The notes below the pieces were generated by a model, which had not been told where the DNA came from, did not search any database, and saw only the letters and a list, made by a program, of their open reading frames with translations. A stretch of 5,917 bases of DNA from contig DUOF01000111.1 of NCBI GenBank assembly GCA_012839015.1, positions 1 through 5,917 of the forward strand, written 5' to 3'. The DNA comes from a bacterium (lineage in GTDB: Bacteria > Bacillota_I > Bacilli_A > RFN20 > DUOF01). This document shows positions 1 through 5,551 of the stretch, piece by piece; the stretch's first letter is position 1; the number at the start of each line of letters is the position of its first letter. Position numbers and translations under genes: made by a program.

Positions 1-909
1 CATACCTTTCTTGAAGGTCCAAGCCCTTACCTCTACTTGTCCAACAGTAAAGAATGTTTCCAGTCCAAGTAAGGAATAGGCGGCATGGGTAAGTTTATCT
101 AGTCCGGAAACTTCAATTCCAACCTCACGTAAGAAGTCTTTTCTCTCCGCTTCTTCTAAAGTGGAAATTTCTGCTTCTATCTGAGCACTAATTGGAATAA
201 CTAAAGCATTCTCTTGCTTAGCAAATTCAATTAATCTTAAGTACTCCTGATTTTTATCAGGTTCACTAATTTCTTCTTCTAATATATTGGCTACATAAAT
301 GACAGGCTTGGAAGTAAGTAGATTAAATCCTCTGACTATTTTTTCCTCAGCACTATCAAATGTTATGTTTCGAACACTTGTACCTTCCTTTAAGGCATTT
401 AAAACTTTCTGTAAAACTCCTAGTTCATAGGTTAGTTCTTTATCTTTAGTAGCTGTAGCCCTTTTCTCGATTCTACCAATTCTTTTCTCAACTACATCCA
501 TATCAGAAAAAATTAATTCCATGTTAATTATCTCAGCATCTCTTATTGCATCTACTGATCCCTCAACATGTAAAATATCACTATTTTCAAAACATCTGAC
601 TACATGGCAAAGAGCATCAACATCTCTTATGTTTGCTAGGAACTGATTTCCTAGGCCCTCACCTTTACTAGCCCCTTTTACTAAACCTGCTATATCACAA
701 AACTCAAAAGTGGCCTTAATCGTTTTTTTGGGATTAACCAAACTAACAAGTTTGTCAATACGTTCGTCATTTAACTCTACAGTTCCAGAGTTTGGATTAA
801 TTGTAGCGAAAGGATAATTTGCTGCTTCAACTTGATTTGAAGTAATTGCATTAAATAATGTTGATTTACCAACATTTGGTAAACCTATAATTCCTGCTTT
901 AAGTCCCAT
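1..909 (-). CDS. ychF: YchF/OLA1-family redox-regulated ribosome-associated ATPase, 3' end cut by window edge
   Basis: The first 303 residues are visible and the frame is open to base 1. YchF is a cytoplasmic Obg-family P-loop NTPase that prefers ATP to GTP, binds ribosomes and is linked to stress and translation control. The P-loop GLPNVGKST is at residues 9-17. The G3 segment DIAGLVKGA (72-80) has the hydrophobic residue in place of the catalytic Gln/His that marks HAS-NTPases. The G4 position reads NILE (208-211), the NxxE form that replaces the NKxD guanine motif and explains ATP preference. HVEGSVDAIRD (114-124) is also typical. The family is about 365 residues long, so roughly 60 C-terminal residues (the TGS domain) lie outside the window; the last visible residues, RAWTFKKGM, lead into it. 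The start is supported by GAGGTG at 915-920, five bases upstream. It is probably a separate unit from the upstream peptidase genes because it has its own promoter. Confidence 0.97.
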   Translation of the reverse strand, partial: MGLKAGIIGLPNVGKSTLFNAITSNQVEAANYPFATINPNSGTVELNDERIDKLVSLVNPKKTIKATFEFCDIAGLVKGASKGEGLGNQFLANIRDVDALCHVVRCFENSDILHVEGSVDAIRDAEIINMELIFSDMDVVEKRIGRIEKRATATKDKELTYELGVLQKVLNALKEGTSVRNITFDSAEEKIVRGFNLLTSKPVIYVANILEEEISEPDKNQEYLRLIEFAKQENALVIPISAQIEAEISTLEEAERKDFLREVGIEVSGLDKLTHAAYSLLGLETFFTVGQVEVRAWTFKKGM

Positions 910-914
910 AAAAA

Positions 915-920
915 CACCTC
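915..920 (-). promoter_or_regulatory. ychF ribosome binding site
   Basis: On the minus strand this reads GAGGTG, a full match to part of AAGGAGGTGA, five T residues before the ATG. It fixes the ychF start. It lies at or next to the predicted transcription start, so a transcript from the local promoter would begin almost at the Shine-Dalgarno sequence. Confidence 0.75.
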
Positions 921-960
921 TCTACTATTATAACATTGACACCGTAATTTATAAAGAGGC
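916..960 (-). promoter_or_regulatory. Possible RNA hairpin masking the ychF ribosome binding site, or weak terminator
   Basis: In read-through RNA from the upstream peptidase gene, GCCUCUUUAU (960 to 951) can pair over ten consecutive positions, three of them G-U, with GUAGAGAGGU (925 to 916). The loop is 25 bases. The 3' arm contains the ychF Shine-Dalgarno sequence and is followed by G and five U residues. It could hide the binding site in read-through RNA or act as a poor intrinsic terminator. Only three pairs are G-C and the loop is long, so this is tentative. Confidence 0.3.
927..955 (-). promoter_or_regulatory. Sigma-A-type promoter for ychF with extended -10
   Basis: Reading the minus strand, the -35 box is TTTATA (950-955, four of six consensus bases). 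A 17-base spacer follows, then a perfect -10 TATAAT (927-932). The spacer ends in TGT, giving the extended -10 form TGnTATAAT. The predicted start is near base 920, leaving a leader of about 11 bases before the ychF ATG. The promoter lies within the 56 bases between the upstream stop codon and ychF. Confidence 0.7.
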
Positions 961-965
961 TAATT

Positions 966-2264
966 TTACATGTAATCGCGGCTAATTCTTCTTTTATAGA
1001 ATTTTTTCCAAAAATGATGGCTAACCTTGTTGAATTTATTACTATAGTCATTTAATTTTTCAAAATCTTGAAGGGATTTTTCTAAAACCTTGTGCTTTCT
1101 ATTACCAACGCTATAAACTTGATCGAGCCTTTTATAAGAATCTAATACATTATCAATGTATTCTGATTTAACATTACTGAATTTAGGAAATAAGTAAAAA
1201 GCTTCTTCAAGTATCATTAAAGGATAATAACTATCGATATCTTTATCTTTATGAAGTTTATATTGCTTATGAATACTCACTTTATTGTTATAGAAGGGAT
1301 TAAAATATTTTAAATCACCGATAAAGTCAAAATCCTTATCAGTGCACTCCCTTAGTAAATTGTTGGTATGTTCTTTATATACCTCTTCAATGATAATTAT
1401 CCCATTTTTACTAAGAATTTCATCAGTAGGTTCTTTTATATTTAAATTCTCTTTTTTTATAAGTTCATTTAAAACCTTTTTTCTTTCTTCTAATTTAAGT
1501 AAATCCCAACATAAAGGGTAGAAAAAATCAACCAGTGATTTAACTTCTAGCTTTTCTATATCATTAATTTTTTTAACCGTTTCATTAACTCTATCCATGA
1601 TTATTTGATAGTTAAGTTTATCTTCTAGAATTATTTTTTCAAATTTATCCATTAAGATTTTTCGTTTTGGGTAAATCTCTTTTTCAAACTTTTTCTCGCT
1701 AAATTCTTGTTCCTTGAAGTATGATATCTTTTCATATTGTTTTACAAGACCTTTTTTATTAAATTTACCTTCCATAAAAGAATATAACTCTTTCCCTCTA
1801 AGTAACGCCTCTTTATAAGAACCATACTCTGACGGTTGAACTAAATAATTTTCATCGTTTGGATTATTTATATAACAAAGCAGGGTGTTATCGATCATTG
1901 AACTATAACTGTTTAGTTTATAATGTTTCATTTCTTCTTTGTTGAATCTTTCAGGATATTTTTCACAAAAGTTAGTTATATGATGATAACCTTCATGAAA
2001 TAAACTGTTAACCACCATAAAAGGATCCTCAATAGAGAGAACATTAAAAAGAATAGTATCAGAATCTATATCATGACTTGCGTGAAAGCGATTATTTTCG
2101 ATGAATTTTATTTTGATTGATTTCCTATCCTGGAGAATAGCAAAATACTTTTCCAGTTGCACTACTAGTTTTTTCTTTTCCTGTAACCTTTCTTCTTTAA
2201 AGTTTTCAGGCAAGAATCTCTCCAGTAGTTTTAAAAATTCTTCTTCTCTATACAAATTTTTCAT
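966..2264 (-). CDS. HExxH putative zinc metallopeptidase, second of a tandem paralogous pair (unrecognised family)
   Basis: I do not recognise this 432-residue protein as a named family. It has a zinc-peptidase signature HEGYH (His90, Glu91, His94) on a hydrophobic helix that starts at PFMVVNSLF. A strand-like stretch (about 70-75) precedes it, as in gluzincin-like folds. Glu146 in QPSEY (143-147) is the best candidate for a third metal ligand because it is conserved in the paralogue and followed by YKE and RG. Residues about 180-245 are charged and probably helical. The C-terminal half has PLCWD (250-254), HKDKDID (338-344), EEAFYLFPK (353-361) and RKH (389-391), all shared with the gene at 2280-3572. 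The tail, 416-432, is rich in His, Lys and Arg. No signal peptide or membrane segment is visible, so it is probably cytoplasmic. It lies 15 bases after its paralogue, with AGAGGT at 2271-2276 six bases before the ATG, and is surely co-transcribed with it. Peptidase activity is inferred from the motif; the substrate is unknown. Confidence 0.85.
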   Translation of the reverse strand: MKNLYREEEFLKLLERFLPENFKEERLQEKKKLVVQLEKYFAILQDRKSIKIKFIENNRFHASHDIDSDTILFNVLSIEDPFMVVNSLFHEGYHHITNFCEKYPERFNKEEMKHYKLNSYSSMIDNTLLCYINNPNDENYLVQPSEYGSYKEALLRGKELYSFMEGKFNKKGLVKQYEKISYFKEQEFSEKKFEKEIYPKRKILMDKFEKIILEDKLNYQIIMDRVNETVKKINDIEKLEVKSLVDFFYPLCWDLLKLEERKKVLNELIKKENLNIKEPTDEILSKNGIIIIEEVYKEHTNNLLRECTDKDFDFIGDLKYFNPFYNNKVSIHKQYKLHKDKDIDSYYPLMILEEAFYLFPKFSNVKSEYIDNVLDSYKRLDQVYSVGNRKHKVLEKSLQDFEKLNDYSNKFNKVSHHFWKKFYKRRISRDYM

Positions 2265-2270
2265 CTTTAT

Positions 2271-2276
2271 ACCTCT
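2271..2276 (-). promoter_or_regulatory. Ribosome binding site of the second HExxH gene
   Basis: AGAGGT on the minus strand, six bases before the ATG at 2264, sits in the 15-base gap after the paralogue's stop codon. It supports this start and translation from a shared messenger. Confidence 0.65.
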
Positions 2277-2279
2277 TTT

Positions 2280-3572
2280 TTATTTTATCTCCTTAGTTTG
2301 ATTCTTGCCTAGTTTCTTTAAAAAATTTTCCTTATCTTTCCTATACCTATCGATAAGACCTATTTGGGATTCTAAGTCAATTATTTTATTTTCTAGGGAT
2401 AAATGTTTTCTCCATCCTGGAGTAAAAAACATGTCCATACGCATTAAAAATTCTAAACGATTGGAGAAATACTCATCATAAACTAACTCTGATTTAGGAA
2501 ATAAGAAAAACGCTTCCTTTAATTCGTTAAAAGGATATATAGCATTTATATCTTTATCGGCTTGTATTTTAGATATTTTATTGATATTTAGATTCCTTCT
2601 ATAAAAAATAAACTCATTTATACCTTTTAGAAAATCCACCTTGGTTTTAGTCTCTAACTGTAACAAATAGTTAACATGGTTGTACAAGATTGTATCCAAT
2701 ACTTTAAGGCCATCTTTTTTTAATAATTCAGTGGTGGGATTTAGATAGTATAATTTGTTTTTCCTAACAAAAGTGTTATAAACCTTTTCTTTTTTTTCTA
2801 AAGGGAGTTCATCCCAACAAAGCGGAAAAAATGGTAATGAAGCCTCTTCTTTTGAAAGATCTTTTAGATAATCTATATTAGCAGTAATAATATCTACCCT
2901 TTTCTTAATATTTTCGTATTGTCCATTATCCCTTTCTACTCTTTCTTTTGCTTCTTTTATTATTTCTAACTGAATAGGTAGAATCTGGTTTTGGTAATAT
3001 TCTCTATCAAAAAATTTTTCATTAATATCATAATAAGAAGTGTATTTTTTTACACACCCTTTAACATTGAATTGTTTTTCTATTTCACTAAATAGTTTTA
3101 TTCCTCTAAAATAATCTTCCTTGTAAGCAAAATATTCTACCGGTTGGATGATATATAGACCATAGTCATCGCCATTCACATATCCACTTAAGACGCCATC
3201 AATTTTTGAAACCGCGGCATTATATTCATAAAGTTTGAGTTCCTCTTCGCTAAAATGACTAAAATATTTTAGATGATTGAATTGCTTACAATGATAGCCT
3301 TCATGGAATAAAACACTCACTAATAGAAAAGGGTTTTCAAGTGCATTCTCACTAATATAGATTGTATTCTCTGTAACTGAAAATGACCCATCTTCCATGG
3401 AATTGTTTTCCACGATTAGTTTTAAAGGGTCTCTTTTTTGGATTTTAGCGACATAATCCTCAAGTAACACCGCGACTGCTCGCTTATCTATATTATCAAG
3501 AAGAATATACTTTTCTGGAACTAAATTTGAAAGGAGTTTAATAAACTTTTGATCATTGTATACATTTTCCAT
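2280..3572 (-). CDS. HExxH putative zinc metallopeptidase, first of a tandem paralogous pair (unrecognised family)
   Basis: This 430-residue protein is co-linear with the gene at 966-2264. HEGYH falls at residues 90-94 in both, QPVEY at 143-147 (QPSEY in the partner) and PLCWD at 250-254. By hand count, 20 of 38 residues are identical across 140-177. His90, Glu91 and His94 form the expected metal and catalytic set, with Glu146 the likely third ligand. The strand-like segment at 69-74 before the helix fits a gluzincin-type peptidase fold. The C-terminal half carries ADKDINAIYP (338-347), LKEAFFLFPK (351-360) and GWRKH (386-390). It has neither signal peptide nor transmembrane helix, so a cytoplasmic location is likely. 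The gene begins 24 bases after the Nudix stop, can be read from the rel operon and also has its own candidate promoter. The start is supported by a G-rich binding site at 3581-3589. Family and substrate are unknown. Confidence 0.85.
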   Translation of the reverse strand: MENVYNDQKFIKLLSNLVPEKYILLDNIDKRAVAVLLEDYVAKIQKRDPLKLIVENNSMEDGSFSVTENTIYISENALENPFLLVSVLFHEGYHCKQFNHLKYFSHFSEEELKLYEYNAAVSKIDGVLSGYVNGDDYGLYIIQPVEYFAYKEDYFRGIKLFSEIEKQFNVKGCVKKYTSYYDINEKFFDREYYQNQILPIQLEIIKEAKERVERDNGQYENIKKRVDIITANIDYLKDLSKEEASLPFFPLCWDELPLEKKEKVYNTFVRKNKLYYLNPTTELLKKDGLKVLDTILYNHVNYLLQLETKTKVDFLKGINEFIFYRRNLNINKISKIQADKDINAIYPFNELKEAFFLFPKSELVYDEYFSNRLEFLMRMDMFFTPGWRKHLSLENKIIDLESQIGLIDRYRKDKENFLKKLGKNQTKEIK

Positions 3573-3580
3573 AAATTAGG

Positions 3581-3589
3581 CCCCCCTTT
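3581..3589 (-). promoter_or_regulatory. Unusual G-tract ribosome binding site of the first HExxH gene
   Basis: The minus strand reads AAAGGGGGG, eight bases before the ATG at 3572. It resembles AAGGAGG with the central A replaced by G, which can still form a G-U pair with 16S rRNA. It is a run of six G residues in an otherwise AT-rich gap and the only plausible binding site there. Confidence 0.6.
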
Positions 3590-3595
3590 ATTATA

Positions 3596-3625
3596 TTTAT
3601 ACACCTGTTTTATCTAGTATGTCAA
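3596..3625 (-). promoter_or_regulatory. Internal promoter in the Nudix 3' end, driving the HExxH pair
   Basis: On the minus strand a perfect -35 TTGACA (3620-3625) is followed after 18 bases by TATAAA (3596-3601, five of six). The -35 lies in Nudix codons for Val-Asp-Ile and the -10 covers the stop codon. Transcription would start near 3589, giving a leader of about 17 bases that begins just before the G-rich ribosome binding site. A second TATAAT at 3590-3595 is 24 bases from the -35, too far to pair with it. Confidence 0.6.
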
Positions 3626-4010
3626 CCAGAAATTGGTCAAGACGAGGATCATCTTTTTTTACCCAAACATATCCAGTGTGTTCGTTTTTAGCGACACTTA
3701 CGTGAGGTTTTATATCTACTTCATGCAGAAAACAGAAACAAACCGCATATCTAGTCTCTTCCTTGAAATCATCTCTCCAAGTGATGCCTGCTTTTAATTT
3801 TAAGTCTTGAGGTTTTATTTTTATCCCGCTTTCCTCATAGACCTCCCTAACCATTGCTTCTTCAATAGATTCATCATATTCCATTTTACCACCAGGAAAA
3901 TCATAGTAATCCCCGTAGTAATTACCCGTTTTTCTTTTTAGGGCAAGTATCTCATCACCGCATTTAATAACACAACTTACAAACACCTTCCAATATTTAT
4001 TCTTCTCCAT
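3597..4010 (-). CDS. Nudix hydrolase (MutT-like)
   Basis: This 137-residue protein has a perfect Nudix box GX5EX7REVXEESGI. Gly41, Glu47, Arg55, Glu56, Glu59, Glu60 and Gly62 are all present, so the Mg-binding catalytic helix should be active. Nudix enzymes split a nucleoside diphosphate linked to another group (NDP-X) into NMP and P-X. The short single-domain form (10-97 plus a C-terminal part ending YVWVKKDD) fits nucleotide-pool or MutT-like enzymes, but the substrate cannot be read from sequence. Candidates are oxidised dNTPs, capped nucleotides or alarmone-related compounds. The ATG lies inside the last codons of the rel gene, with a 14-base overlap in a different frame. AAAGGA at 4018-4023, seven bases upstream, is the binding site. 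Translation is therefore likely coupled to rel, hinting at a shared role in nucleotide metabolism. Confidence 0.93.
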   Translation of the reverse strand: MEKNKYWKVFVSCVIKCGDEILALKRKTGNYYGDYYDFPGGKMEYDESIEEAMVREVYEESGIKIKPQDLKLKAGITWRDDFKEETRYAVCFCFLHEVDIKPHVSVAKNEHTGYVWVKKDDPRLDQFLVDILDKTGV

Positions 4011-5484
4011 AAGAGATTCCTTTCTTGTTAAGAGCTCTTTTTATTTTAATTCTAGCGTAGTTAGTAATGATATTGTCCAACCAATTAGGTTGTACATTAT
4101 TCTCATTACCTGATTTTAGGTCGACAATACTTCCATTCCTAAGTCTTTGGAACAAATCAACCTCGATACCATTGATATAAGCTTTTTGTAAACCTTCCCC
4201 GATATCTGTGTGTATTTTAAAAGCAAAATCAATAACACTTGATCCCATAGGAAGTACTACTGATTCACCCTTTGGAGTATAAACATAAATATATTGATTG
4301 TAATTTAAAATATCCTTCTTTAAAAAACTAACGTAGTCATTAATACTTAAGTTATCTTCAGAATTAATTCTATCTAATTCCCTAATTATATTAAAATACT
4401 TCCTAATTTCAAGTTGTTCAGATTCCTTGTTGTATCCTTTATCTTCCGAGTAAGCCCATTTAGAAGCTACTCCATAATTATAAAGATCATCCATTAGTTT
4501 TGTTTTAATAGCTATCTTAACCGAACCCCCACCAGGAGTTATAATAAGTGTATGAATTCCTTGATACATATTATATTTAGGCGAGGAAATATAGTCTTTG
4601 ACCTTACCAAACACCGGCATATAGATGGAGTGTATGATTCCTAGCGCAATATAACAATCGATGTTTTTGTCAGTGATTATATGAATTACATCTAAATCTT
4701 CGATTTCCTCCAGAGTCCTATCTGTTTTTAGGAACTTGTAGATGTTGTAAACATCTTTATTCGTCTTGTAACTACTACTCCTTATACTAAAACTCTTTAA
4801 GGCTGATGTGATGTTATTTTGGATATTATTATTAATTTCTCTAGTTCTTTCATTATTAACCTTAATATGATTTTTGATCATATCATACTTCTCTCTTTCT
4901 AAGTAAAATAGACATAGTTCTTCCATCTCCCTGGCTATTTTATTAAAGCCGATACACCTGGCGACTGGGGCATAAATTTCTAGTGTTTGTTTAGACACCC
5001 TAAGTTTGTGTTCTAAAGAGACCGGTTCTAGTGTACGCATATTGGAAAGACGATCAGCGATCTTTATAATAATGGTCCTTACATCCCTGCTCATAGCAAG
5101 GAATATCTTCTGAATGGTAAAGTTTTTAGATTCTTCTTTACTTTTTTCTGCTATATTAACTTTGGTAAGTGAATCCACTAGTTCTGCTACTTCTTCACCA
5201 AATAACTCAGCGATAAATTCATAGGAAACATCTTTAACATCTTCAACTGTGTCATGTAGTAATCCGGCAACGATAGTTTTTGGACCTGCTTTAAGGTCTG
5301 CTAATATTTCCGCCGTGTCTAATAGGTGATGCATGTATGGTTCTCCACCAATTCTAAAAACACCTGAGTGCTTTAACTTGGCAAAATAATATGACTTTGC
5401 AATTAAATGAAGGTCTTCTTCTTTCTTTATGTATTCTTTGATTTCCTCATATATTTCACTAAATCTCTCATCCAATTGATCCAT
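3997..5484 (-). CDS. RelA/SpoT-family (p)ppGpp hydrolase with degenerate synthetase domain, C-terminally short
   Basis: This 495-residue protein shows the order HD hydrolase (about 25-180), synthetase-like domain (about 215-345) and TGS (about 397-458). It ends a few residues into the following helical region. Full-length Rel proteins reach about 730 residues, so the ACT and zinc-finger (RIS) domains are absent. The hydrolase site looks intact: His53, His77-Asp78, Glu81-Asp82, Asp144 and Asn148 in HDTVED and ADRLSNMRT. The synthetase domain keeps Asp263, KDYIS and NMYQGIH. It has lost the arginine before K243 (now Thr241), the Ser of YSIY (Asn247), the Arg of AIR (His268) and the catalytic Glu of the E-x-Q-I-R-T motif (Lys323, in KIAIKT). 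It should cleave (p)ppGpp to GDP or GTP and pyrophosphate in the cytoplasm but probably cannot make it. It is first in an operon with the Nudix gene and has its own promoter and a strong ribosome binding site. Domain loss could instead reflect a new ligand. The family call is firm; loss of synthesis is inferred. Confidence 0.93.
   Translation of the reverse strand: MDQLDERFSEIYEEIKEYIKKEEDLHLIAKSYYFAKLKHSGVFRIGGEPYMHHLLDTAEILADLKAGPKTIVAGLLHDTVEDVKDVSYEFIAELFGEEVAELVDSLTKVNIAEKSKEESKNFTIQKIFLAMSRDVRTIIIKIADRLSNMRTLEPVSLEHKLRVSKQTLEIYAPVARCIGFNKIAREMEELCLFYLEREKYDMIKNHIKVNNERTREINNNIQNNITSALKSFSIRSSSYKTNKDVYNIYKFLKTDRTLEEIEDLDVIHIITDKNIDCYIALGIIHSIYMPVFGKVKDYISSPKYNMYQGIHTLIITPGGGSVKIAIKTKLMDDLYNYGVASKWAYSEDKGYNKESEQLEIRKYFNIIRELDRINSEDNLSINDYVSFLKKDILNYNQYIYVYTPKGESVVLPMGSSVIDFAFKIHTDIGEGLQKAYINGIEVDLFQRLRNGSIVDLKSGNENNVQPNWLDNIITNYARIKIKRALNKKGISYGEE
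4018..4023 (-). promoter_or_regulatory. Nudix ribosome binding site inside rel
   Basis: AAAGGA on the minus strand, within the last codons of the rel gene and seven bases before the Nudix ATG at 4010. It decides the Nudix start and makes the 14-base overlap credible. Confidence 0.65.
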
Positions 5485-5487
5485 ATT

Positions 5488-5498
5488 ATCACCACCTT
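5488..5498 (-). promoter_or_regulatory. Strong ribosome binding site of the rel-family gene
   Basis: The minus strand reads AAGGTGGTGAT, which matches AAGGAGGTGAT at ten of eleven positions. It ends three bases before the ATG, and its GGTGG core is about eight bases upstream of it. This strongly supports the start at 5484. Confidence 0.8.
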
Positions 5499-5519
5499 CA
5501 AAAACGTTAGATAATCTAT

Positions 5520-5548
5520 ATTATATTAGAGTTTACTAGATAATACAA
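5520..5548 (-). promoter_or_regulatory. Sigma-A-type promoter for the rel operon
   Basis: On the minus strand TTGTAT (5543-5548; only the TTG matches consensus) is followed by a 17-base spacer and a perfect -10 TATAAT (5520-5525). The predicted start near 5513 gives a leader of about 29 bases. The promoter fills the 67-base gap after the lipid kinase, where I see no terminator hairpin, so read-through from the kinase remains possible. ATTATCTA occurs twice, at 5537-5544 and 5508-5515, on either side of the -10. Confidence 0.6.
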
Positions 5549-5551
5549 TTA

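Noticed and set aside
2101..2301. Plus-strand open frame of 66 codons
   Set aside because: It lies opposite the well-supported HExxH genes, is made largely of Ser, Phe and Leu as expected for the complement of Lys/Glu-rich coding sequence, and resembles no known small protein.
3280..3310. DUF885- or M32-type carboxypeptidase assignment from the HEGYH motif
   Set aside because: Those families have different spacing and residues around the motif (for example a Pro-Gly insertion before the second His) and other landmarks I cannot find here.
966..3572. Toxin-antitoxin or ImmA/IrrE-type phage regulator assignment for the HExxH pair
   Set aside because: HExxH followed by a later Glu is reminiscent of that group, but the proteins are long, no helix-turn-helix repressor partner is nearby and there are no phage genes. 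The motif alone does not justify the label.
3590..3595. TATAAT as the -10 box of the internal promoter
   Set aside because: It is 24 bases from the TTGACA, and the nearest 17-base-spaced hexamer (ACTAGA) is poor. The TATAAA at 3596-3601 fits the spacing better.
3997..5484. Toxic small alarmone synthetase or CapRel-like phage-defence toxin
   Set aside because: Such proteins need an active synthetase domain and generally lack a hydrolase domain. Here the HD site is intact and the synthetase residues are lost, so the opposite activity is expected.
5485..5551. Riboswitch or terminator between the lipid kinase and rel genes
   Set aside because: Only 67 very AT-rich bases are present. I found a promoter and a ribosome binding site but no GC-rich stem or known aptamer pattern.
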